Below, one piece after another: positions 1 to 8,880 of a DNA stretch of 64,000 nucleotides. Each line of letters begins with the position of its first letter. The stretch's first letter is position 1. The notes under the pieces are model-generated. The model had not been told where the DNA came from. It searched no databases and worked only from the letters and a program-made list of their open reading frames with translations. The stretch comes from Paenibacillus sp. S150. GTDB taxonomy: Bacteria > Bacillota > Bacilli > Paenibacillales > Paenibacillaceae. Both the position numbers and the translations under genes were made by a program. The stretch is from the NCBI RefSeq assembly GCF_019352175.1, contig NZ_JACBYI010000013.1, forward strand, positions 62,001 to 126,000. The letters run 5' to 3'.

Positions 1-3000
1 GTTGGGAGCTGATGCGCCAGTCCGTTGCCATCGGCTCGGTGAAATCCAATATCGGCCATCTGCTGGGCGCGGCGGGCATTGCGGGCTTCATCAAAGTGGT
101 AATGGCGCTGCAGAACAAAATTATGCCGCCGCAGGTGAATGTCACTGTTCCGAACCCGATGCTGAAGTTCGAGAAGACACCGTTCTACCTGCTCACGGCT
201 GCCCAAGAGTGGGCGGTGGCAGAAGGGACGGCCAGAAGGGCGGCAATCAACTCCTTCGGCTTCGGCGGAACCAACAGCCATATGGTGGTTGAAGAAGCAC
301 CCGCACGGATACTGGAAAAAGAAGCGGACTCTCCGGTGCGCGCCAAGCATGTGATCGGGTTGTCCGCGCACACGCGGCCGGCGCTGCAGCAGAAGATGGC
401 CGGGCTTGCGGCCTTCCTTGAGCAGCATGGGGAATATCCGCTGGCAGATGTCTGCTATACAGAGAATGTCGCGCGGACCGCACTGCCGCACCGCTTCCAT
501 GCGGTGGCGGATTCCGTACAGGATCTGATCGGCAAATTGCAGGCCGGCGCTCCGGCATCCGCCCCGGTATCCGGTCCTCCGGCAACGGTTCTGATGTTCA
601 CCGGCCAGGGTTCACAGTATGCGGGCATGGGCAGAGCGCTGTACGAGGGTCTTCCCGCCTTCCGCAAGCATGTGGAGGAATGCTCATCTGCATTTGAGCC
701 GTACCTGGGCCTGAAGCTGACGGGCCTGCTCTACGGTGAGGAGGCCGACAACAAGCGGCTTGCCCGGACGGAGCTTACCCAGCCGGCGGTCTTCACGCTG
801 GATTATGCCTGTGGACGGCTGCTGCTGGATGCCGGCATCCAGCCCGCTTATATGCTCGGGCACAGCGTCGGAGAGTGGGCGGCCGCCTGCCTTGCGGGCA
901 GCGTCGGCCTGGCCGATGCCGCGAGGCTGGTGGCCGCAAGGGGCAGGCTAATGAGTGAGCTGCCGGCTGCCGGTGCCATGGCCGCCGTATTCACTTCGGG
1001 CAGCGCGCTGGAAGAGCTGCTGCAGCCTTTTGCCGGATCTTTGTGGGTCGCCGGATATAATATCACGCATCAGGTGGTCTCCGGAAGCAGCGAGGCCGTC
1101 GGGGAATTTCTCTCCTTGCTGCATACGAAGGGGATCGGGTCCAAACGGCTGAATGTGTCGCAGGCCTTCCATACTCCGCTGATGACCCCGATGCTGGAGG
1201 CATTCAGAATAGAATTGGAGGCCACAGTCTTCCATGCTCCGCAGATTCAGGTCATCTCCAATGTCACAGCCGAAGTGCTTGAGGGTCCGCCCGGGGCGGA
1301 GTATTGGCTGCGGCATATTCTGGAGCCCGTCCGCTTTGAACAGAGCCTTGCCTACGCGCTGGACCGGGAGGTCCCGGTACTGGTTGAATGCGGCCCCGAC
1401 GCCATCCTTGCCGGAATGGCGGGGGGGCTGCGGCATCCGGCCAAGCCGCAGGTGCTTCATGCGCTGAACCGCAAGAAGGATGCATGGGAGACCTGGCTGG
1501 GCTTGCTCGGCCAGCTGTACTCCCTTGGCGCCAAGCCGGACTGGGAGGCTGTGGAGCAGGGGGGATTCTTCCATAAGGTCCCGCTGCCCGTCTATCCCTT
1601 TGAGCGTAAAATCTTTAAGCCCGATTTCGGGGACAGCTCCAGCCGAAGCTCTGCCGTGGAGGCCGGGAAGTGGCTCCATGAATGGAAATGGAGCCCCGAA
1701 TCGCTGGCCGGAGGCAACGGTCTTAAGGCCGGAGCGGTGCTGGTATGGAATGCAGGCCCGGAAACGGGCAGGGGGCTGGAGCGCCAGCTCGACCCTGAGC
1801 GCAATCCGGTCTTCTATGTGGGCTTCGGGGATGAGCCGCATTATGACGGCGGACGCAGCTTCACTGTACGGATGGACAAAGAGGAGGATTACAGCGCCAT
1901 GCTGCGCCTTCTGCCGGGGGCTGTCTCGGCCGTGATCCATCTGTCCAACTATGCAAGGGAGAAGCTTCAGCCCTCAGTGCTTCTGACCGACATTCAGGCA
2001 GTGAACGATGGAATTTGGAGCCTTTATTTCCTGGGCCAGGCGCTGGTGCTGGAGGGGCTTCACGATGTGCGGCTTGTCATTGTCACGAATAAGGCGTTCA
2101 AGCTGAAGAATGACCGGGAAGCGGGCAATCCGGTGCAGGCGGCCGCGGCGGCATTAGGCCAGGTCATTGATCTTGAGCATGAGGGCATTCATGTCTCGGT
2201 GCTGGATATGGACAAGGCGGAATATTCCTCCGGCGAAGAATTTGCCGCCGCCCTGAACGCCGCGCTGATGCTGCGGACAGATGCGGAATCCGTCACCGCG
2301 GTCCGCAGCGGCACCGCCTATGTCCGCAGCCTGGAGCGGATGCCTGAGCAAGCCTCCGGCGGGCCGTTTGAGCTTCACGGCGGCGAGACCTATCTGATTA
2401 CCGGGGGTACGGGGCTTGTCGGCAGCCGGATTGCCGCAGCGCTTGCCCGGCAGGCACAGATCAATCTGGTGCTTACCGGCCGCAGGCCGCTGCCGGCGGA
2501 TACCGCCCTTCTCCGGGAGCTGGAGAAGCTGGGGGCACAGGTGATGTATTCCGCTGTGGATGTCACCGACCGTGCGCAAATGGAGGAATTGGTGGACCGC
2601 ATTCATGCCGTTTATGGCCCGCTGCACGGCGTCATTCATGCAGCCGGTCAGATGGAATATGCGCCGCATAAGCTTTTGTCCCGCAGCCCGGATGAGATTG
2701 AGCAGGTGCTGGCTCCCAAGTGGCAGGGGACGATTATAGCGGATCTTGTCACCCGGAAGGAGCCGCTGCGTTTCTTCGCAGCGCTGTCCTCTGTCTCGGC
2801 CTCCCGCAAGGCATGGGCTTCCGGGCTTGGGGATTATGCTGCGGCGAATGCATTTTTGAACGGCTACAGCATGTACAGGGCGGATGACAATGCTCCGGGG
2901 CGTTCCTTGTCGATCAATTACTCCCTGTGGAAGGATACGGGAGCCGGAACGGAATTCGGCGGGCTGGTGGAGCTTACCCTGAAGGGACAGGGCCTGAAGC

Positions 3001-5978
3001 CGCTCGCCCACGAGGAAGCGGCGGCTGCGTTCCTTGGAGCCCTGTCCTTGACCGGGCCTGATATTGTTCATGTGCTCGACCCGGTGGAACCGGAAGCGCG
3101 GAAGGAAGGCTCCGCCCAGCCTGCGCCGCCTCTGGAGCCTGGCCGGGCGGCTGATAAGGCCGGACGGGCGTTCATCTGCCGCTCCGCGAGAGAAGTAAGA
3201 GATATTGTATACCGGGCTGTCAGTGAGGAATTGCGGATTTCCGTCCGCAATCTGGAGACGGGCATGAACTTCACCGAGCTGGGCCTGGACTCGGTTGGAG
3301 CGACGCGGGTCGTTGCCGACATTGGCGGCAAGCTGGATGCAGAGCTGTATCCGACCCTGATTTTCGAATATCAGACGCCGGAAGCCCTGGCCGCGCACAT
3401 TGCGGAGCAGCTGACGGAGGAATCCGCAGCTCATGCGGCCCCTGCTCCGGAAACGGAGCAAGACGCCGGCGAGTTCAGCGGGGAAGCGCTGCAGGACATT
3501 GCCATTATCGGCATGGGCCTGCGCATACCGGGGGCAAGCAGCCAGGAGGAATACTGGGAACTGCTTCACAGCGGCAGAAGTGCCATCCGCGAAGTGGCTC
3601 CCGGCAGATGGTCGGAGGATAAGCATGTTGATGCTGCTGCAGGAGCGCTTCATACCTCCTATATCGGCAAGGGAGGGTTCATCGACGCTCCTTATGATTT
3701 TGATCCGCTGTTCTTCGGCATGTCGCCCAAGGAAGCGGAGTCTGCCGATCCCCAGCAGAGAATCTTCCTGCAGATTTGCTGGGAGGCCTTGCAGCAGGCA
3801 GGCTATGGAGGGAAATACCGCACCCGCAAAATAGGGGTGTTCGCAGGCTGCGAGCAGAACACCTATATGGAGCATTTCGCCAATTACCGTTCCTATATGC
3901 TGATCAAGGAACGGCTTCTCGACAGTCCGGCCTTCAGCGGAATGCAGCCCGCCGAGAAGCAGGAGATTCTTGCCCGGATCTCGGGTGTGCTGGAGCCGGC
4001 GCGGCTGGTCGCCGATGTGGTGGCCGGGAATGGCCTGAATGAGGTGGCCGCCCGGGTCAGCCATTGCCTCAATCTTACCGGCCCGAGCCTGATCGTGAAC
4101 TCCGCCTGCTCTTCTTCTCTCGTAGCCATCCACATGGCCTGCGAGAGCCTGCGCACCGGCCAGTCGGAAATGGCGATTGCCGGCGGGGTGAATCTGAATC
4201 TCAGCCCGACGCCGTTTGTGTCCCTGAGCCGGGTAACCGCGCTGTCGCCGACAGGCGAGTGCTATCCGTTCGACCAGCGGGCGAACGGTATGGTCCTGGG
4301 GGAAGGGGCAGGAGCCCTGCTCCTGAAGCCGCTTCAGGCCGCGCTGCGGGATGGCGATCATATCCATGCCGTAATCAAAGGCTCGGCGGTCAACAACGAC
4401 GGGCGCTCCCAGGGAATTACCGCGCCAAGGCCGCAGGGCCAGGCTGAGGTGATCCGCGAAGCGCTTGTGCGGACGGGGATTCACCCGGAGACGATTTCCT
4501 ATATCGAGACACACGGTACAGCCACACCGCTGGGCGACCCGATTGAGATAGAAGGTATGACCCAGGCGTTCGGCAGCTTTACGGACAAGAAGCAGTTTTG
4601 CGGCATCGGCTCGGTGAAATCCTCTGTCGGGCATATGCTGTCGGCAGCAGGCGTGACCAGCCTGATCAAGGTGGTGCTGGCCATGAAGCATCAGATTCTG
4701 CCGCACACGGTGAATTACGGGCAGCCGAGCTCCAACATTGATTTCGGGAATTCGCCCTTCTACGTCGTCGATAAGCATCCCCGGCCGTGGACAGCTGCCG
4801 GAGCTGCCCCGCTTCGCGCCAGCGTGAACGCCTTCGGCTTTGGAGGAACCAATGCCCACGTCATTCTGGAGCAGGCGCCGCCGGAGGCGGCTGTCCTGCC
4901 GGATGCGCCTGAGATTACGCCGCAGCTGCTGCTGCTTACGGGCAGAAATGAACAGGGGATCAGACAGGTTGCCGGCAGGCTTCGGGCTTATCTTGCGGAG
5001 CATCCGGAGCTTAGCGTCGCTGCCGTCTGCCGTACGATGAACCGTTCTCAGAAGGAACTGCCGGTCAAGGCGGCGGCTGTCGTTGCCTCCAAGGAGCATC
5101 TGACCAGCGTTCTCTCGGCCGTGGAAAACGGCGAGAGCTATGCCGAGATCCGCAGAGGCCGGGCTAATCCGAACCGGACGACGCCGGTCCAGCTGGTGCT
5201 TGACGGGGAAAGCGCCTTGAGCGTCCGGGAATTGGAAGCCCTCGGCTCACGCTTTCCCGGCTTCCGCCTGGCTTATCAGGAGGCCAGGCAAGCAGCGGGC
5301 GGCACAAGCGGGCCGGTTGAAGGCTTAGCCGTTCAATATGCGCTTGGCAGACTGCTGCTCGAACGCGGAATCCGACCTTCGGCAATTCTGGCCGAAGGGG
5401 CGGGCATTCCCGCAGCGCTGGTGCTCACAGGCCGGATAACGCTAAGCCAGGCTGCCCGTTTCCTGCAGGACGGAGGGGAGCTGACAGGCGGAGCCTTGCC
5501 TATTGCCGAAGGGCTTGTGAAGTGCCCGGTGGTGACCTCTTCAGGAACGGTTGATCAGCAGTTTAAGGACGGCCTGCAGCCGCTGCTTGCCGGAGCCATG
5601 TCCGGCAAGCTTGGATTGAGAGACTATGGAGAGTCTCTGGAAGCAGGCGACACGCTGCTCTACTGCGGCAGCCTCCTTCGCTGGGACAGCCTGCCTCCCG
5701 GAGGACTGCGGGGAATTCACGCCGTGTGCCTGCCGCTTGAGAATGATGCTGCGGAGAATCTGCTGCGGGCAATGGCAGAGCTGTATGTGCTGGGGGTGCC
5801 GTTTGACCCGGCAGGACTGTCAGCTCCAGGCGGGAGAACCCTGCCGCTGCCGACTTATCCATTTGAATATGAGACCTACAAGGCGTCCTTTGAGGACGAA
5901 GGCCTGCTGCCGCCGGCAGCAGGCACTCCGCACCATGAACCGCTCATTAAGACAGGACTCAAAAAAATAGAGGTATAA
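1..5978 (+). CDS. Modular type I polyketide synthase, 3' part (KS-AT-KR-ACP-KS-degenerate AT)
   Basis: The reading frame is open from base 3, so the gene starts left of the window; about 1,990 residues are seen. Counting from the ATG at 12, the C-terminal end of a ketosynthase (IGSVKSNIGH, GFGGTNSH) is followed by an acyltransferase (about 193-495) with GHSVGEW (Ser285) and AFHTPLM, which suggests malonyl-CoA. Next come a ketoreductase (about 788-965; GGTGLVG, GLGDYAAANAF) and a carrier protein (Ser near 1092 in LGLDSVG). A full second ketosynthase has Cys1366 in SACSSSL, ETHGTA and GSVKSSVGH. The last 270 residues align with an acyltransferase but have AEGAG where GHSxG should be, so this AT is probably dead. 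A YPFEYETY post-AT motif and a short tail follow; there is no final ACP or thioesterase. The product is unknown. Confidence 0.95.
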   Translation, partial: WELMRQSVAIGSVKSNIGHLLGAAGIAGFIKVVMALQNKIMPPQVNVTVPNPMLKFEKTPFYLLTAAQEWAVAEGTARRAAINSFGFGGTNSHMVVEEAPARILEKEADSPVRAKHVIGLSAHTRPALQQKMAGLAAFLEQHGEYPLADVCYTENVARTALPHRFHAVADSVQDLIGKLQAGAPASAPVSGPPATVLMFTGQGSQYAGMGRALYEGLPAFRKHVEECSSAFEPYLGLKLTGLLYGEEADNKRLARTELTQPAVFTLDYACGRLLLDAGIQPAYMLGHSVGEWAAACLAGSVGLADAARLVAARGRLMSELPAAGAMAAVFTSGSALEELLQPFAGSLWVAGYNITHQVVSGSSEAVGEFLSLLHTKGIGSKRLNVSQAFHTPLMTPMLEAFRIELEATVFHAPQIQVISNVTAEVLEGPPGAEYWLRHILEPVRFEQSLAYALDREVPVLVECGPDAILAGMAGGLRHPAKPQVLHALNRKKDAWETWLGLLGQLYSLGAKPDWEAVEQGGFFHKVPLPVYPFERKIFKPDFGDSSSRSSAVEAGKWLHEWKWSPESLAGGNGLKAGAVLVWNAGPETGRGLERQLDPERNPVFYVGFGDEPHYDGGRSFTVRMDKEEDYSAMLRLLPGAVSAVIHLSNYAREKLQPSVLLTDIQAVNDGIWSLYFLGQALVLEGLHDVRLVIVTNKAFKLKNDREAGNPVQAAAAALGQVIDLEHEGIHVSVLDMDKAEYSSGEEFAAALNAALMLRTDAESVTAVRSGTAYVRSLERMPEQASGGPFELHGGETYLITGGTGLVGSRIAAALARQAQINLVLTGRRPLPADTALLRELEKLGAQVMYSAVDVTDRAQMEELVDRIHAVYGPLHGVIHAAGQMEYAPHKLLSRSPDEIEQVLAPKWQGTIIADLVTRKEPLRFFAALSSVSASRKAWASGLGDYAAANAFLNGYSMYRADDNAPGRSLSINYSLWKDTGAGTEFGGLVELTLKGQGLKPLAHEEAAAAFLGALSLTGPDIVHVLDPVEPEARKEGSAQPAPPLEPGRAADKAGRAFICRSAREVRDIVYRAVSEELRISVRNLETGMNFTELGLDSVGATRVVADIGGKLDAELYPTLIFEYQTPEALAAHIAEQLTEESAAHAAPAPETEQDAGEFSGEALQDIAIIGMGLRIPGASSQEEYWELLHSGRSAIREVAPGRWSEDKHVDAAAGALHTSYIGKGGFIDAPYDFDPLFFGMSPKEAESADPQQRIFLQICWEALQQAGYGGKYRTRKIGVFAGCEQNTYMEHFANYRSYMLIKERLLDSPAFSGMQPAEKQEILARISGVLEPARLVADVVAGNGLNEVAARVSHCLNLTGPSLIVNSACSSSLVAIHMACESLRTGQSEMAIAGGVNLNLSPTPFVSLSRVTALSPTGECYPFDQRANGMVLGEGAGALLLKPLQAALRDGDHIHAVIKGSAVNNDGRSQGITAPRPQGQAEVIREALVRTGIHPETISYIETHGTATPLGDPIEIEGMTQAFGSFTDKKQFCGIGSVKSSVGHMLSAAGVTSLIKVVLAMKHQILPHTVNYGQPSSNIDFGNSPFYVVDKHPRPWTAAGAAPLRASVNAFGFGGTNAHVILEQAPPEAAVLPDAPEITPQLLLLTGRNEQGIRQVAGRLRAYLAEHPELSVAAVCRTMNRSQKELPVKAAAVVASKEHLTSVLSAVENGESYAEIRRGRANPNRTTPVQLVLDGESALSVRELEALGSRFPGFRLAYQEARQAAGGTSGPVEGLAVQYALGRLLLERGIRPSAILAEGAGIPAALVLTGRITLSQAARFLQDGGELTGGALPIAEGLVKCPVVTSSGTVDQQFKDGLQPLLAGAMSGKLGLRDYGESLEAGDTLLYCGSLLRWDSLPPGGLRGIHAVCLPLENDAAENLLRAMAELYVLGVPFDPAGLSAPGGRTLPLPTYPFEYETYKASFEDEGLLPPAAGTPHHEPLIKTGLKKIEV

Positions 5979-5990
5979 AAGGAGATGGCT

Positions 5991-7181
5991 ATGAGCAAGC
6001 CTGCCAAAATATCAATGATTGTACTAATATCGGTTGTTGTTCTGCTCGTCCTGCTCGCCGGAGCAATATTCACGGCGAGCGGCGTATTCAAGAAAGCCAG
6101 GTATCTGGACCCCTGGAAACGGGATTATGCCGGTCAATTCGAAGACCCGAGGGTGCAGCTGGCGGCTTACGGCTTACTTGCCGCCAACGGGCACAACATG
6201 CAGCCATGGAAGATCCGTCTGGACCAGCAGAACCCGCTCTCCTTCTACTTGTACACGGACAGTGCGCGTCTCGCGCTGGAATCCGACCCGCTCGCCAGGC
6301 AAACCCTGGTATCGCAAGGCACCTTTCTGGAATACGTGCGGGTTGCCGGTGAACAGCTGGGGTATCAGGCGCAGATCAAGCTTTTCCCGGACGGGGAATA
6401 CGATGAGCAGAACCTGAGCGAGAGCATGGACCAGAAGCCCGTAGCGGAAATTACGCTGGTGCAGGCGGAGGCAGCGCCAAATCCGCTGTTTGACTATATG
6501 TTTTTGCCGGATACCAACCGGATGGCCTATAAATCCGATCCGCTGACCGCACAGCAGCGGCAGCGTCTGGAGCAGACCAATGCGGACGGGGAGCTGGCGT
6601 TAACCTTTCTGGAAAGTCCGGCGGACATCCGGAAGCTGGGAGAATACGGTGTCGAGGGAACGGATATTGAAACCGGGCTTGCCCGCATGAATGACGAATC
6701 GGCAGAGATCTTCCGTTCGAATGAATACCAGAAGAACAAATACCGGTACGGATTTTCGTTTGAAGGCCAAGGCACCACAGGCATAATGAAGCATCTGCTG
6801 CAAGGCATGATTACGATTATCCCATCCTTCAATAATGAGGCGGCTTCCACCAAGCTGGCTGTCCAGGCCGCCCAGACGGCAGCCGACCATTCTCCGGCGT
6901 ATGCCCTGATCCTCAGCGGCGACAACAGCCGCACAAGCCAGGTAAAGGCAGGCATGCTGTACAGCCGCCTTATCCTGGCCGGACATGAGCAGGGCCTGGT
7001 CATGCAGCCGCTGAGCCAGGTGCTGGAGGAATATCCTGAGATGAATGGGCCTTATGCCCGGATTCATCAAGAGTACGCTCCGGGGGGTGAAACCATCCAG
7101 TTCCTGATCCGCATCGGCCAGCCGACGGAGGATACTCCGCTGAGCATGAGAAGGGAGGTTACCGAGCTGATTGCAGAATAA
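5991..7181 (+). CDS. Acg-like FMN nitroreductase-family protein with N-terminal membrane anchor
   Basis: A 396-residue protein resembling the Acg/nitroreductase family, flavin enzymes of about 330-400 residues related to dimeric nitroreductases. One hydrophobic segment at about 9-30 suggests a membrane anchor or uncleaved signal. It is followed by AANGHNMQPWKI, the family's typical N-terminal NxQPW motif, and DTNRMAY in the middle. An ATG at 5985 abuts GGAG (5981-5984), whereas the ATG at 5991 has that GGAG six bases upstream, so 5991 is the better start. The gene begins 12 bases after the polyketide synthase stop and is almost certainly co-transcribed with it. A redox tailoring role is inferred only from position. 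Specific substrate unknown. Confidence 0.8.
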   Translation: MSKPAKISMIVLISVVVLLVLLAGAIFTASGVFKKARYLDPWKRDYAGQFEDPRVQLAAYGLLAANGHNMQPWKIRLDQQNPLSFYLYTDSARLALESDPLARQTLVSQGTFLEYVRVAGEQLGYQAQIKLFPDGEYDEQNLSESMDQKPVAEITLVQAEAAPNPLFDYMFLPDTNRMAYKSDPLTAQQRQRLEQTNADGELALTFLESPADIRKLGEYGVEGTDIETGLARMNDESAEIFRSNEYQKNKYRYGFSFEGQGTTGIMKHLLQGMITIIPSFNNEAASTKLAVQAAQTAADHSPAYALILSGDNSRTSQVKAGMLYSRLILAGHEQGLVMQPLSQVLEEYPEMNGPYARIHQEYAPGGETIQFLIRIGQPTEDTPLSMRREVTELIAE

Positions 7182-7720
7182 GCGCGGCAACCGCCGCTGC
7201 CCGGTCCTGCAATCAAGGAGCAGACGCGCCCCGCGGGGCGCGTGAATTGAAGCAGCCAAGCCTGAACAAGCAGCATTATTATTCAAGCGCCGCTTCTCCT
7301 GCAGAAGCGTAGATTGACACGGCCCTGACAGCCCTGTACAGCCATATCCCGTAACCGCTCCCCATGCGGGAGTGTAAATTGCAAGAGCGAAGTCCCGGAA
7401 AGCGCAAGTTATCCGCTATAGTATTTGAACCTGAAAAGTTAAAATGGTCTATCAGCTGCCCATGCTGCTGCAGATTTCTGGTTTAGGAATTATGAATTAC
7501 TTTTATTGCAGATGAAAAAAAATGAAGCGAAGTGGAATTAGGTAACTACTCAGGTACAGCATTTTGATTTTAAAGGCTGCTTAAATACTTTATGTTGTGT
7601 TTTTTATCTACTTAAATTTGAGTTTGCACCTATGTTTCAGGCAACACGACCAGATAAACATCTACATGTAGTGCTTCAAATCCCAATTGGTACAAAATGC
7701 ACTATATGGGTACCTAAGTA

Positions 7721-7976
7721 GTAACGGAATTAGTGAACCTAAATGGACTGAATAGCTTGCGGTAGAGGGAATAGCGGGAAAAAGGTAACTTATTTTAAGT
7801 GTATTCCCCTGAAAGGGGGAGAACTCGGATGATTTAGGTATCCTTTTTCCCACTAACGCAAGCGAAAAAGGGAATGTGGGGATGATTAAGTTCACTTTTT
7901 CCGCTTGGGCTTCACACCGGGTTTCAGCAGGCCGCCTGAACCTGAAATCCATAACAGCTGCGCTGCCCGATGAAGG
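7721..7976 (+). repeat. Dispersed non-coding repeat, copy 1
   Basis: It begins GGAATTAGTGAACCTAA and continues through AGCTTGCGGTAGAGGGAATAG, GGGAAAAAGGTAACTTA, TATTCCCCTGAAAGGGGG, CCTTTTTCCCACTAACGC and TTTTTCCGCTTGGGCTT. It ends with CAGCTGCGCTGCCCGATGAA. The same blocks in the same order recur at 54370-54867; the later blocks recur at 8465-8719 and the first blocks at 20240-20303. No transposase or coding potential is seen. Confidence 0.8.
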
Positions 7977-8189
7977 ACCTGTAATCTTATTCCAATCAGG
8001 AAACCGGGCTATAACAGCGGCCGGAAGAACCCTCTTAACCGCAGCGGACTTCGTTCACATCGTCAACCGCTGATTTTGGTTTTGAGCCAAAAAGGTAATT
8101 TTAGTAAAAAGGTAATTGAATGTATAGGAATGGAACCGGCGAACCTGAAAACGCTGATGGAACGCAAGGAGGTTCATAGGGAACGGAAG

Positions 8190-8450
8190 CGAAGTGGAAA
8201 AAGTAACACTAATGGGCTGGAATTCTGGCTTCAACGGGCTTTAGTGGGAATTTGTACACTTAATAGAGGCCCACTCCCTCCAAATGGCTGATTTCAGCCG
8301 GATTAGTTGTACTTTTTCCCACTGGGGATGATCCGGAATCCGAATGCGCTGCCTTAGTTGTACTTTTTCCCACTAGGGATGATCCAGGATACGAATGCGC
8401 TGCCTTAGTGTTCCTTTTTACCACTAAAATGGCTGCCCTTTTTATGAATT
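8190..8450 (+). repeat. Cluster of AGTGGGAAAAAGT-type short repeats with a 50-base tandem duplication
   Basis: AAGTGGAAAAAGTAACACTAAT and TAGTGGGAATTTGTACACTTAAT-like words occur together with their inverted forms GTACTTTTTCCCACT. A unit of about 51 bases, starting TTAGTTGTACTTTTTCCC and ending CGAATGCGCTGCC, is repeated head to tail (about 8304-8404) with a few changes; a third partial unit follows (TTAGTGTTCCTTTTTACC). The units are contiguous with no unique spacers, so this is not a CRISPR array. The same words occur at 25253-25445. Confidence 0.7.
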
Positions 8451-8464
8451 TGCTTCAAGTTCAT

Positions 8465-8830
8465 CTTAATGTAGGCGTATTCCCCGTAAGGGGGCGAAAC
8501 GGATCGGTTAGGGGGCCTTTTTCCCGCTATCGCTGGCGAAAAAGGGAAAGTAAGGATTAAGTTTCCTTTTTCCACTTGGGCTTAGCCGCCGGGTCTTAAC
8601 AGGAAGGTCTGGAGGGATCGGGGAGGAAGAGCTTCAGCCGGCCGGGGGAACCGGAGAGCCGGGGAACCGCAGCCGGCCTTACACCTGAAACCCTGACAGC
8701 TGCGCTGCCCGATGAAGGACGGCGTAGCCGTTATGTTCAAGAATTTATATGTTTCACGCTATCAATTAGCCTTATCTTTCGCGCTGAAACGGATACCGTC
8801 CTTATAAGGACGACGAAGCCGTTTCCACTT
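8465..8830 (+). repeat. Dispersed non-coding repeat, copy 2, ending in a hairpin just before cmr1
   Basis: It lacks the first blocks of the family but carries GTATTCCCCGTAAGGGGG, GCTGGCGAAAAAGGGAAAG, CCTTTTTCCACTTGGGCTT, CAGCTGCGCTGCCCGATGAA and GGACGGCGTAGCCGTT. It ends with a hairpin-forming stretch (8789-8826): AAACGG and CCGTTT flank the palindrome GTCCTTATAAGGAC. The copy ends about 50 bases before the cmr1 start, so it could lie in the cmr leader. The same end structure is seen at 54828-54867. Confidence 0.75.
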
Positions 8831-8880
8831 CTTCATCTATATCATTACAGAACACTAAAATTCCTCCACCGAGGTGAGCA

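Larger units (their letters stand above)
7182..8880. other. 1.7 kb non-coding spacer rich in dispersed repeats
   Basis: No convincing gene is seen on either strand; the open frames here are short and run through repeated DNA. It holds a perfect 18-base palindrome at 7225-7242 (CGCGCCCC core) and an AT-rich stretch at about 7430-7720. Then come two copies of a dispersed repeat (about 7721-7976 and 8465-8830) and a short block of repeats related to AGTGGGAAAAAGT (8190-8450). The palindrome has no T-run and is not a clear terminator. No promoter for the downstream cmr genes could be picked with confidence. Confidence 0.8.

Noticed and set aside
948..1940. 330-residue minus-strand frame
   Set aside because: It is antisense to the AT domain of the PKS; the composition fits a shadow frame.
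2154..5099. 981-residue minus-strand open frame
   Set aside because: It is antisense to the PKS ketoreductase, carrier and ketosynthase coding sequence; the high GC content leaves few stops, and no family resemblance is seen.
7225..7242. Perfect GC-rich palindrome as terminator of the PKS operon
   Set aside because: It has no loop bases and no T-run; it could be a protein-binding site or chance, so it was not called a terminator.
8076..8291. 71-residue frame upstream of cmr1 as an accessory Cas protein
   Set aside because: It runs through the dispersed repeat words, lacks a ribosome site and shows no conserved domain.
8300..8420. Possible short CRISPR array near the cmr genes
   Set aside because: The units are about 51 bases, directly adjacent and similar along their whole length; there are no unique spacers of regular size.
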